From Eupeodes corollae (Eukaryota > Arthropoda > Insecta > Diptera > Syrphidae): a stretch of DNA of 64,000 nucleotides. The notes beneath the pieces are model-generated. The model was not told the DNA's origin, ran no database searches, and saw only the letters and a program-made list of their open reading frames with translations. Location: the NCBI RefSeq assembly GCF_945859685.1, contig NC_079148.1:42481946-42545945 (forward strand), in the 5' to 3' direction. The first letter of the stretch is position 1. Each line of letters opens with the position of its first letter. The position numbers were made by a program, and so were the translations under genes. Of this stretch, positions 51,401 through 63,400 are shown one piece after another.

Positions 51401-54400
51401 ATGCAGCCAAACAACAGGCACGCAAAGCGGCGCTGCATAAAAGGACGAGAGCTGCTCGTGAGCTCTATGAGCAGAAGAGGCGAGAGGAACGCCGACTTTT
51501 CAGAAGGAAAAAGAGAGGGCATGAGAAGCGTGCGGTCGAAGATGTTGAGAGGTATAAAAGCAGGAATGAGGTTCGAAAGTTTTATGAACAGGTGAAACGA
51601 AATTCACAGGTACATAAACCTAGAACCGAAGGCTGCAAAGACGAAAGTGGAAACATCATAGTGGAACCGCAGTCAATGCTGAGGATATGGAAGGACCACT
51701 TCTGCAGACTGTATAACGGCGACGAAGAACTGAATCCCGCTGCCAGGCAGGATGACCCATTCGATATAGACGACGAAAGCCAACAATCCCGTCCTCCCGA
51801 CTTAGACGAAGTAAAGATTGCCATATCTAAGTTGAAGTCTAATAAAGCCGCTGGAGCAGATGGCTTGAATGCCGAGCTCTTTAAAGCAGCTGGAGATAAG
51901 TTGGTTAGGAGCATGCACCAACTTATCTGTAAGATATGGTCGGAAGAAAGCATGCCCGATGAATGGAACCTCAGTATTGTTTGCCCGATCCTGAAAAAAG
52001 GAGACCCTCTAAACTGCACCAACTATAGAGGAGTAAGTCTACTTAACATCGCCTATAAAATCTTCTCTGCCATAATATGTGAACGTCTAAAGCCCATCGT
52101 CAACAACCTGATAGGTCCTTATCAGTGTGGTTTTAGACCAAGAAAGTCCACAGTTGATCAAATATTCACATTACGGCAGATCCTGGAAAAAACTCAAGAG
52201 CACCAAATCGACACCCACCATCTTTTCATCGATTTCAAGGCCGCATATGACAGCATCTACAGGGACGAGCTGTATAGAGCCATGTCTAGTTTTGGCATCC
52301 CTGCCAAACTCGTCCGTTTGTGCAGGATGACCATGGAGAATTCACGCTGCTCCATAAAGGTTGGAAACAACTTAACAGAACCTTTTGATGTCAAAAAAGG
52401 TTTTAGACAAGGTGATGCGCTGTCATGCGATTTTTTTAACATCGTGCTTGAAAGAATAGTGCAGAGCTCACACGTCAACACTAGAGGCACTATCTTTCAA
52501 AAGTCTGTCCAATTACTGGCATATGCTGATGACATTGACATAATCGGAAGAACTCAGCGTGATGTCAATGGGGCTTTTGTGAGTATTGAGGCAGAGGCGG
52601 CAAAAATGGGTTTAACGGTTAATGAGGGCAAAACAAAGTACATGCTGTCGTCTAGAAAGGACATACAACACCGACGTTTTGGTCAAAACGTCACAATCGA
52701 CAGACGTACCTTTGAGGTAGTCAAGGACTTCGTCTACCTAGGCTCCGCTGTAAACGCAGAAAACAACACCAGCGCTGAGATCAAACGCAGAATAACTCTT
52801 GCTAACCGCTGTTTCTTTGGACTAAGAAAGCAATTGAGTAGTAATGTCCTCTCTCGAGGGACCAAAGTGTTGCTATATAAGACCCTTATCATCCCCGTCC
52901 TGCTATACGGTGCAGAAGCATGGACCATGACAAAAGCGGATGAAAGCACCTTGGGTCGCTTCGAGAGAAAAGTTCTTCGTGTGATCTACGGTCCCGTATG
53001 CATCGAAGGGGAGTGGAGGAGAAGATGGAACGACGAACTGTACGGGCTGTACAGCGACGTAGACTTAGCAAGAAAAGTAAAAGTCCAACGACTAAGATGG
53101 CTGGGTCACGTAGAGCGCATGGAAACCAATGCTCCGGCCCGGAAAGTCTTCGAATCCGCACCCACAGGACAGCGCAGTAGAGGAAGACCGCGGATCAGGT
53201 GGCGCGCACAAGTGGAAGGTGACCTCACCCAACTTGGAGCGCGAAACTGGAGACATCTAGCTAGAAACCGAGATAGATGGAGAAGTTTGTTGGGTGAGGC
53301 CCTAGTTCACACAGGACTGTAGCGCCACCTTAAGTAAGTAAGTAAGTAAGTAAATAAAGGAATTTAATATCTATGCGAACACTGTCTGGTGGAGGTGATA
53401 AATACTTTAGTGCAACTTTGGAGAGCCTTTTAAAGTCTGTTTGATGGACTTTCCACCAATCAAGCGGATTATTATCCAGTTCTAGTCTTTTTTGTTTCGG
53501 TAACATGCTAACTCCCTTTGGGGAAGTGCTTCGGGACTAGCGTTATCAGATTCTCTAGCATCATTGCCATATCGCTTCGGAACCAAGCCTTGTAACTTAA
53601 ACCGGATGTACCTAGTTCCGAATGTAAAGTCTCATCCACTTTCTTCTTTTTTGTGTTGTTTGCATTTGGTGACAACGTAGGAGGATTGGTGCTTAATGGA
53701 TCATTCATCATCTTTACAATTACATCTTTTATTCTTTCCTCGGTGATGGGTTGGAAAAATTGCTTAATGTCTTTTATATTTTCTTGCGATTGTAAACCAT
53801 GTCCAATTACAATTTGCATCTTGTGAACAGAGTGCAATCTAGATCAGTCAATGATGCCAGTCGCATACCTCTTTTCATATTGGAGCCTTCATCTCGTATT
53901 GCACTTTTTCCTTCAAAATATTCCATTCGGTAAGCATTGCGTTAAATTTGTCTGCAAAGATGTCACCTGTATGACGATCCCCAAACGTCTCGCATTTAAA
54001 TACGATTGATATTTGTTCAAAGTTTTCTGATACTCCGTGGCAAGTTAAGCTTATCAAGGAAACACTTGAGCTGGGATCTGTCCAAATATCAGAAGTAAAA
54101 GATATGTAGTCATATTTTTCAAGCAAGTCTTTGACTTTAGCAGCAACTTTTCCATACAGTTCATTGCAAATAAAATCAGTAAAAAAGTTTCGTCCTCTAA
54201 AATTATATTTAGTTGCTAGTTCTTGTATAATACGGCGAAATCCAAGTCCGTCTACAAAGTTAAATGGTAAATTCTGAAGCACTGTCATTTCTCCAATCAG
54301 TTTGTCAATTTTATATAAGTTGCTGCTGCTAATATTCCATTTTTTCCCTTTTGCAAAGATTCCTCTAACGAAAGTTGTTTCTTTGCTTCTTGTAAAGGTG

Positions 54401-57400
54401 TTAAAATTTTTTCGAAAAAGTAAAAAGTTGGTTTTAAGAATATAACAAACAATTTTGTACGAAAAAAAATAAAGGAACTAAAAAGCTAATTCAGAATTTT
54501 ATGTTTATAAAAAAATATCATACCTGCATCTTCTTTCTTTTTTTTAAAAGATGTTCATTGTTGGCGCTCTAAAATAAAACAAACTCTTCTGGTTGCTTTG
54601 ACTTCAAGTGGATTTTCAACGAAGAAGTCGTGCGTCCTTTTCGAGAGTATGTTTTACGACATATTTTGGATTCGGTTTTGGACTTGTCAGGATCATTTTT
54701 ATTTAATTTAGATTAGATCCAGATGCTGCTTTTTGTTGGTGGCGGCATTTATGTTCTGTATCTGTATCACTTTTTCACTAAATATATAAAAATAAACTGT
54801 GTCCTCTGGCCACTTAGCAAGAGCTTTTATATCCTCTAATCTGTGACCATTGCATATGCCTTGTTGTTGCTTTTGTCGTCGCATTCTTGGGACCGAGATT
54901 TTTGAATTTAAAATTTGTACTCAGGGTGAAAGGGTCGTTTTTATTGATCATGATAAATTTTTCGAGTTTGAAAAAAGCGTTAAAAAACATCCGCATCCGC
55001 AAAAAAAATCCGCATCAATTTATGCGGATGTGGATATTGGAAATATTCAGAATAATCCCCAATCGCGGATGCACATCCCTAATTTAGGGTACTAACATAT
55101 TGGCTTTTGTTCATAGAGCCGGTGATAGGAACCAAGTCACCCAGTCCATTATAAGCAACACATCCCCTCCCCAGAACATGACAGAGCCTCCACCGTGGCT
55201 CTCTTTTTGACAAACGGGTCTTTTCTTTACCTTACTACCATTCCAGCGTTAAACTTTGCTACAGTTAAAGATCTGACAACTCCACTGTTTTAACCGTGGT
55301 TTTAAGTAACTTTTGATCAAATTTTATTTTTTTATTAATGTTTCACTTCAAATGAAGTTTAATATTGTATAAGTTGCTTGGTTTTCACGTGCAAAGTGTA
55401 AAAACAGGTACACAAAGATTCTGTCAAAATACTTATGCCACACAAAGATTCGTTGTTTATATGCATTTTTATGAGCAAAAAGCGAATGCAAAATGTAAAC
55501 AATACAAAATTTGGCATTAAAATAGAAACGCATTGGAACACAGACCTTAATATTTAACTAGTATCAAAAAAAATGAGGGAATAATAATAATGAGCCAGAA
55601 TAATTTGCAGATCCATCAAGAGAGCCAAAAAACAGAGTGGAAAGCCAAGCAAAACAATCCCCAAGAGAAGAATGAAAGATAATTTGCGCCTCAAAAAAAG
55701 ATCTTTACAAGTCTTCAAGGGAAATAAAAAACAAACTACAGCTTTCAATAACTTTCAGAAGTGTTCGTAGAAGACTCGTTAAAGCTAACTTGCTCCGAAG
55801 GATCGCAAGAATGGTGGCCTTTCTAAGGAAAACAAAATATAACAACTCAGATTTTGATTAGAGTGGGCCAGAAGGAGGCAAAAAGTGGAGGAATGTTTTG
55901 TGGATGGACGAAACAAAGATAAATTTGAAAGAACTGAATCCCAAATACATCCAAAAAACGGTCAAGGATGGTGGCGGAAGTATCTTACTTTGGGGTTAAT
56001 TTTCTTGGTATGGCATTGGACCAATACATTTGATAAAGGGTAAAATGGATATCAAAATATGAAGGTGAATATCAAATGAGTTCTACAGCAGGACATCGAC
56101 CCTTAGCACACATCCAAATCTGTTCAAAAGTATTTTAAGAACCAAAACATCAGTGTATTGGAGTGGCCAATCTAATTGCCTGACTTAAATCGCATATAAC
56201 ATTTTGGAAAAGATTTAAAATGCGCGGTGGAGAAACATTTAACATTAAATTAAACCGAACTGTGGAGGATGAGTCAACAGGAGTGGTACAATATTTCAAT
56301 TGACAGATGCTGCCGATTATTTGACTCAATATCCAACAGTTGACACACTGTCATTAAAGCTAAGGGCCAGATATTAAAATAATTTTTAATCCAAAATAGC
56401 TTTGAATTTAATTTATTTTTTTAAATCTTTGTATCTATTTTAATGTCCAAGAAATTTGTTCCTTTTTCTACATTTACATATGAATTTAAAATATTTTATG
56501 TTATAATTTTACTACAGATAATGGGTAATTTTAGTTTGAAAGAAAAAAACTTAATGTGCCGATTTCAAACGGATAATTTGAGAATGCGGTCTTCATGACA
56601 AAAAAATACATTTGGAGAATTTTGTAAATCCTCTCAAGAGGCCGTGATCTAAAATCTGTGACACAGTCAGGGAATTTACCGAAGACTGCTTTATTTAGCA
56701 AAGGTTTTTAGATTTTGAAGTTTACGAAACGTTTTGTTATTCAATCAGAAAATAAGACTTGGTTCGATTTCAAAATAACAATTTTGTATGGCCTAATCTT
56801 ATTCAAATTTTATTTATTCTGATTTGCAGAAGTTTGAATATTCACATAAATAAAAGTCCTATGAAATAGTGACTTGACCATCACATCACTTAGCTCGTCA
56901 GGCATTTCATGAATGAAATGTACTAAAGGGGTCATTTTGAACAGGTTGATTTAATCCATTTAGATTTTTTTCTTTGATCCACATGAAAGATAATGCGGTC
57001 TATCTCTATACCAATGCCCCACAACATATTCAACACCTTAAAAGATATATGGGCACAAGTTTGGAAATTGGTTATGAAAAACTTCATGAACATGACTGAT
57101 ATCGTTTTCCATTGGTTTCCAATAAAACATTCACAGATTTGTTTTAAAAAATATTCCTTTTTTATACCTTTTCATGTTTTTATTTATATTTCATTATATG
57201 ACCGTTTTTTCATTTGTCACTTATTTTAGGCTTGAACTTTAAGCTTAATGGTAATTCGAAAAATTTACCAGAATTGCACCCATGTTTTTAGCATAGATCT
57301 ATCGATTAAAATACTATTTAAATAACTAGCGATAACATTAATACAGATATCTAAGACTTGATCACCTACATTTTAATTCAGAATATTTCGAACACGATGA

Positions 57401-60400
57401 GGCTTTGTAGACTTTAAATTCATATTTTTCTTTAATGAAGACCACCCTGAGTGTAGCCACCTAAAGTGTTGTTTTTAAACCATTTTAATTTAAATAAACA
57501 AATATTCGACGTATTTTAAGATCATCTTTGATCGCAGCATGTTTACCTACATAAATGTATGTATATATAAAATAAGGTGTGTTGTTATTTTGTTTATTTT
57601 AAAAAGACATAAACCAAACTCAGCTTTACACAGGTGAGAATTGATACAAAAATAAATTAAAAATAATAATAATTTGCTTTCTATGTTTGGTTTACACGTC
57701 TACGCATTTTGGTTTATTTATAGATCTTTTTTTGATAATATAACACAAAAACCGGGAGTTCAATTTTGAAAGAGAATTTATACTAAAAACATAAGGACAA
57801 TGATGATGGTTTCGCTTTTGAATCTACTTAGAAGCTGATTTGATGCTTTTGTTCGCTATTGTTTGCTCATTGAAGAAATTTGGAAAGCTCAAAATCAGCA
57901 TTATTAAATGATGGCCGTGCATTTTCGCAGAAACCTTATACAGGCATACGTGCAATATTATTAGCTTATCCCTAAAAAACTAATCCTCCTCACCCTCTAA
58001 CTGTTTTCAATTGAACTTATGTACATCGCTTCTTTTCAAGATCATAGAAACGCTGATTAATTTTCAGTTTAAGAAAGATCTTGAAGATCGAAACCTACTT
58101 AATGATAGACAGTAGGGCTTTCGCAGCAATAAGTCAACTGGTCATTTCATGGTTCATCTCACCGAACAGTGGAACAAATCTTTACATCGTTTTGGAGAAA
58201 GTAAGATTATTGCACTTGATTTTCAAAGGCATTTGTAAGTGTTTTTGCTTTAAGCTCCGGTGTTGCCGAGTCTCATGATTTATCATGATTCTCATGATTT
58301 TTCATCCCCAATTTATTGAAAATCTCATGATTTCTTAAATCTTCCTTCAAAAAAGAATAAGAAAAACGATGATTTGTTAACAACCATACCTTTGTCCCCT
58401 TTGTCATCTCTCCGGACGCCCACGACAGAACTTCAAATATTAGATCTAAGCTGAGGCAATAGCGATTTGAATGAAGGTGGAACTAAAAGTGGTCGTTATT
58501 ATTTTAATTTTAATTTAGTTCTCCTTGAGCCGTTTCTCATTTTTGTATACTTTTATTTTCTCGTTTTGCCTTTTTTCCATTTGAATCGGCATTCTATTTA
58601 TATTCTTCTAAATTATTGATCGATTTAAAAAGTGTTTGGCTAAAAGCATCTCTGCCTATTGTGTCAGATCAGCAGATTTCACATAAAATTAAAACATACA
58701 ATGAACAATGAAGAGATGAAAGAATCTAAGAGATTCAAAAATGATCTTCAAATTTCTGATGGAAGTGGGGATGATCCAAGTATTTTAAGTTCTGACGAGG
58801 ACGAAGGCGATGTCGACAGCGATGTGCCGATATTACCCAGCAGAAGTCCGTCAATTCAAAAATAGGATAAATTTAACGAAGTTAGCATCAGCCAGCGACA
58901 GAACAGGGGTATCCGACAGGTCAGCATCAATTCTTGTAAGTTCTCTTTTACAAGACATTGGTGTCGTTTCCACGCTAGATTCTTCAAAAGTAATTGACAA
59001 GAGCAAAATAAGACGAGAAAGAAAGAAATTACATCAAAATCTTCAATGTAAAATTGGAAGTATAACAGGCTTATACTTTGACGGACGAACAGACAAAACA
59101 ATGATTTTGGAAACAATTGGAGCCAGAACACATCGGAAGATTTCAGTGGAAGAACTTACTTGTTTCAGGAGGACACTATCTGGGACATGTTACTCCATCC
59201 TGTGGGAATGCCAAAACAATATCTTCAAGCATAATTGATTATGTAAAAAAAAACATCCTGTGTGTTAATATGGAAGAAATTACAGCGGTTGGATGCGATG
59301 GAACTATTGTGAACACTGGATCCAAAAATGGTATTGTATGTCAGCTCGAAGCAGCCATTGGGAAGCCAGTACATTGGTTTATTTGTTTACTCCATCTAAA
59401 TGAACTCTTACTTCGTCATTTAATGGCACATGTTGATGGAAAAACCAATGACCCAAAAGGCTTTTCTGGAATACTGGGAAAAGCTCTTGAGAGCTGTGAT
59501 AGTTTACCAATTCAAGGTTTTGAAAAGATAATGGTAGAACTGCCTCCGATAACTATAGAACATTTAAGCACGGACCAGAAATATGTATGAAATGTGTGAA
59601 GCAGTTTTTAATGGGAATGTAGCTTTAGAGTTGCAAACCGACAGCCAGGAAGAATGTCTCATTCAAGGTGGCTGACAACAGCTAAAAGGATTCTACGACT
59701 CTATGTAGCAACTCAAAAACCTTCAAAGGAGTTATTGGTTCTGGCTACGTACATAATAAAAGTGTAAGCGTTTGTTTGGTTTCAAATCAAAACAAAACTA
59801 TCTTGTTTAGATGGACCAACACACATTTTAGCACTAATAAAAGCGTCAAAATATCTACCCAAAAACCTTAAATGGTCATTGACCACTAAACCCATTTTCT
59901 TCGCTTCCGTCGCAATGCTCAAAAACGCTCCACTGACATCACGCTTTGATCTTCCAATTATGTCAATATCATCTGCGTATCCGAGTAGTTGCATGGACCT
60001 TTGGAAGATTGTGCCCCAGTGTTGACGGTTGAGTTTTGCACAATTCTTTCCAGAACGATGTTGAAGAAGTCGCATGACAGTGCATCGCCTTGTCTAAAAC
60101 CTTTTTTGGCATCAAATGCATCGGTGAGATCTTTTCCGACCTTGATAGAGCAGCGTGCATTCTCCATCGTCATTCTGCACAAACGGATAAGTTTGACAGG
60201 GATGCTGTCATACGCGCCTTTAAAATCGATAAAGAGGTGGTGGGTATCGATTTGAAGTTACTGGGTTTTTTTTTCCAAGATCTAAGGTAGTGTGAATATT
60301 TGGTCGATAGTGGAATTTCCTGGTCTGAAGCCACTCTAATAAGGTCCAATCAGATGGTTGACGAATGGTTTCAGACGTTCACATAATACGGCAGAGAGGA

Positions 60401-63400
60401 TCTTATACGCAATGTTAAGGAGACTGATGACTCTGTAGTTGGGGCAGTTTAGAAGGCCTCCTTTCTTATGTATCGGGCACACTATGCTGAGATTCCACTC
60501 ATCGGGCATGCTTTCTACCGACCATATTTTGCAGATGAGTTGGTGCATGCTCCCTACCAAGTCATCGGCAGCTGCTTTGAATAGTTCGGCAGCGATGCCG
60601 TCAGCTTCAGCAACCTTGTTTGACTTAAGTTTAGATATAGCTATCTTCACTTATTCAAGGTCTGAATGAATGAATTGGGTGGCGCAACAGTCCGTTGGGA
60701 ACCAGGGCCTAGTGACTTACAACTCTCGACCATTCCTGTGTGCGAGTACTGTTGTCAGGAATGGAGGGGACCTACAGTTTTAGGCCGAATCCGAACGGCT
60801 AATTTGAGAAAGCACTTTTTCATGACAAGAATTACTCTTGGAGAATTTGTCAATTCCTCGCAAGAGGCAGTACCCGTGAAAAAGACTTTAGATGGCACAG
60901 GTAGGGATCGAACCCAAGACCTCTGGCATGACAGTCCATCGCACTAACCATCATGCCACGGGTACTACACTTCGTCAAGCTCGGGTAGGCGGAATTGTTG
61001 ATCTGCGTCGCCAAGTTTGAGTGGTTCTATCTTCCTTACAGCGGAATTCGGTTCGTCATCGTCGTTATATAATTTAGAGAAGTGGTTTTTCAATATTCTC
61101 AGCATCGACTACGGTTCTACTACTAGATTCCCCTGATCGTCTTTACAGGCTTCGGTTCGTGGCTGGTACCCTTGGGAGGTTTTTTTTACCTTTTGGTAAA
61201 ATTTACGAACCTCATTCCTGTTGTGAAATCCCTCTATCTCCTTGATCGCGCGCTTCTCATGCTCTCTTTTTTTCCATCTAAGAAGTCGGTGTTCCTCTCT
61301 CCTCTTCTGTTCGTAGAGCTCGCGAGCATCTCTGGTCCTTTTGTGCAGCGCCGTTTTGTATGCTTGCTGTTTCGCTGCGTGCGCTTGCCGGAATTCGTCG
61401 TCAAACCAGGGGTTTCGCTGTGGTGGCACTTCAGATGCGGCATCTCTGATGGCTTCAAGGCAATGTTTCCACTGGTTTTCAATACTTAATGAAGACAGCA
61501 TAGGACTCCTTAAGAGGTTATTATAGACTCTATCGGAAAAGTACATGGCAGTCTCTTGCGATTGTAGCCGTCTAACGTCGAATCTTCTCACAGTACTTCC
61601 TTGTTTTGGCTTGGATCGGGATATCCGTAGCCCTATCTTGGCTACAACTAGGTAGTGGTCCGAGTCAATGTTGGCGTCTCGGAATGTTCGGATATCCTGG
61701 AGACTGGAGAAGTGTCGTGCGTCGATCGCAATGTGGTCAATCTGGCTGACGGTTGATTGATCAGCAGATTTCCATGTTCCCTTGTGGATATTGAGATGCG
61801 TGAACTGCGTACTAGCTACCAGAACGTCTCGCCCCGCAGCGAAATCGACCAGCCTGAATCCGTTGTCGGAGGTGGTGTCGTGCAGACTGTATCTCCCGAT
61901 TATGCCACCAAATATGTCTTCTCTTCCTAGCTTGGCATTAAAATCTCCTCATATGTCTTGTCCAAGAGCTCGAAGAATATGTCTTTGGTGTCTTAATCTT
62001 TCTCCTCTGTTTTAGCCTTGATGCGGATTGTCGTGATGCGCACTGTTGAAACTAAAGACTTTTTGCCTGAGTCTAGTTCCAACAACAAATCCACACCCAA
62101 ATAGACGCTGTCTTTGTTCTCGGTAGCAGTCGCCGTAGTAGATATCGCAGTCTTTTAGTTTGCGTTTGCCCGGTCCATCCCATCGCACTTCTTGGATGGC
62201 TGTAATATCTGCCTTGCAGCAGTTTAGGGCTTCTGCTAATTGTTCGGCTGCACGTGGTCTGTTAAACGACCTAACATTCCACGTACAGATCCGAAGTTCG
62301 TTGTCCTTATTTCGTTTGCGTGGGTTGTCAACAGTGAATCCGTCCGTATCCAACGCTTGTTGGTGCTTCGCAACTAAAGGTATTTTTTACGTGGCCAGGA
62401 AGTCACCCTGACGGCACAACCCCCAACCTGGAGGGCCAGATCCTTAGTATAACTCCAAGGAAGGGAAGCCGGATAAACCGCTCCTTACAAGCCTCGGGTC
62501 CGAATATGTCGAAGAAGCCCTATAAGGTGTTCACTAAGTAGTTCAACCTTACTGGAACTGTAGACGCCACCTTTGATTCCATCTCGAGAATTCGTCCGCT
62601 GCCGTCTGGAAACTTCTAACCCACTAAATTGTTGTAGAATTTAAGATTGCCCATAAGTTTACAGTAAGAAGTTCAGAAATCCTATACACGGATTTGGAAT
62701 GCTATACCTGACTCAATTACAATGTGTAGACACTCAAAATCAATGTGCATCGGTATCTTCTTTCCAATCCTATCTTACTTTCCTAATTGTAACTGAAGTA
62801 TTAATGGACAGAAACTAAAAGAAAAATACTGTCCTAGTGTATTTATTCCCGATTGATACATAACGCCTAATGTAAGTTTAGAGCTCTTAGTTTTTCGCTA
62901 TATTTTCAGTTATGAAACCATTTCAGTCTTACAATTAATTCCTTTTATTACCTTAAAAACCTCTTTAATCCAGAAACAAAGCACAGCCATTTGGAAATAT
63001 GAAAGAGAACTTACCAAAAAGCTATCAATGTTAACTTTTTAAATAAATCAATTCAAGTATCTCCAAAATTTATATATTTTCGTTTTCTCCCTGAAGGTGG
63101 TGTGGCGCAGGTGTATGTCTCCCAACCTATGGATACTGTTAAGGTGAAACTTCAAACATTTCCTAAACTGTACAAGAACATGATAGATTGTTTTCTTCAA
63201 ACATATCGTAAAGATGGAATATTTCGTGGTCTCTATGCTGGTAGCATCCCAGCAGTAGCTGCTAATGTGGCTGAGAATTCAGTCTTATTTGCTGCTTATG
63301 GTGGTTGTCAAAAGTTCATAGCCTATACCCAAGGCTTGAAAAGTACAAAAGATCTATCGGTTTTGGGAAATGCTTTTGCTGGGTTTTTAGCTGCTTTTTT

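Larger units (their letters stand above)
50232..53349 (+). mobile_element. RTE-A non-LTR retrotransposon, copy 2 (nearly intact)
   Basis: Target duplication GTAAATAAAGGA at 50220-50231 and 53350-53361, lying in the hAT element. The 5' end starts at TTATACTTAGGATCTGGCCC, so about 170 bp of the 5' leader seen in copy 4 are absent. Endonuclease frame 50281-51157, linker to about 51590, RT frame to 53322, then the 3' end and TAAG repeats (53331-53350). Only two coding lesions were found: a stop at 51155-51157 (TAA where copy 1 has AGA) and a frameshift near 51365, where AAGGAAC is doubled. It is the best-preserved copy in the window. Confidence 0.93.
50103..55081 (-). mobile_element. hAT element inserted in Tc1-like element 1
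   Basis: Exact 8-bp target duplication ATTTAGGG at 50095-50102 and 55082-55089, the length typical of hAT. Imperfect end repeats: CAGAGTTGTTGCGGATGG on the left, TAGGGATGTGCATCCGCG (complement) on the right, with many GCGGATG words in both subterminal regions. The transposase is on the - strand. It is interrupted by RTE-A copy 2 (50232-53349). Without that insert the element is about 1.85 kb. Confidence 0.88.
49559..55445 (-). mobile_element. Tc1-like element 1 (outer shell of the nest)
   Basis: The left end shows GGCATAAGTATTTTG (49567-49581) next to a TA; its exact complement CAAAATACTTATGCC lies at 55425-55439. Between them, the - strand codes for a Tc1 transposase split by the hAT insertion. 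Right part: SHGGGSVMFWG region near 55190, PITGS and MNKSQYVSTL near 55120. Left part: DNAFPSGDMLFLESFILQQD (50048-50101), NAPCHK, then VTTLDRPPQSRDLNIIENVW near 49920-49980. Without inserts it would be about 0.9 kb; the N-terminal DNA-binding part is missing, so the element is defective even apart from the insertion. Confidence 0.8.
48473..63096 (+). other. Intron 1 of the carrier gene, 14.6 kb, transposon-filled
   Basis: The donor GTGAGTTT is at 48473; the acceptor TTCGTTTTCTCCCTGAAG ends at 63096. Inside lie a Tc1-like element, a hAT element, two RTE-A copies, a second Tc1-like element, pieces of element B, an unassigned transposase remnant and a SINE. The remaining introns of this gene are 58-79 bp, so the expansion is confined to this one. 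The stretch 48473-49556 has a GC-richer patch (48950-49350) that I cannot assign. Confidence 0.9.

Noticed and set aside
60895..60965. Possible tRNA gene on the - strand (box A and box B present)
   Set aside because: The tRNA-like head is continuous with a 309-bp repeated unit with a target duplication, so it is a SINE.
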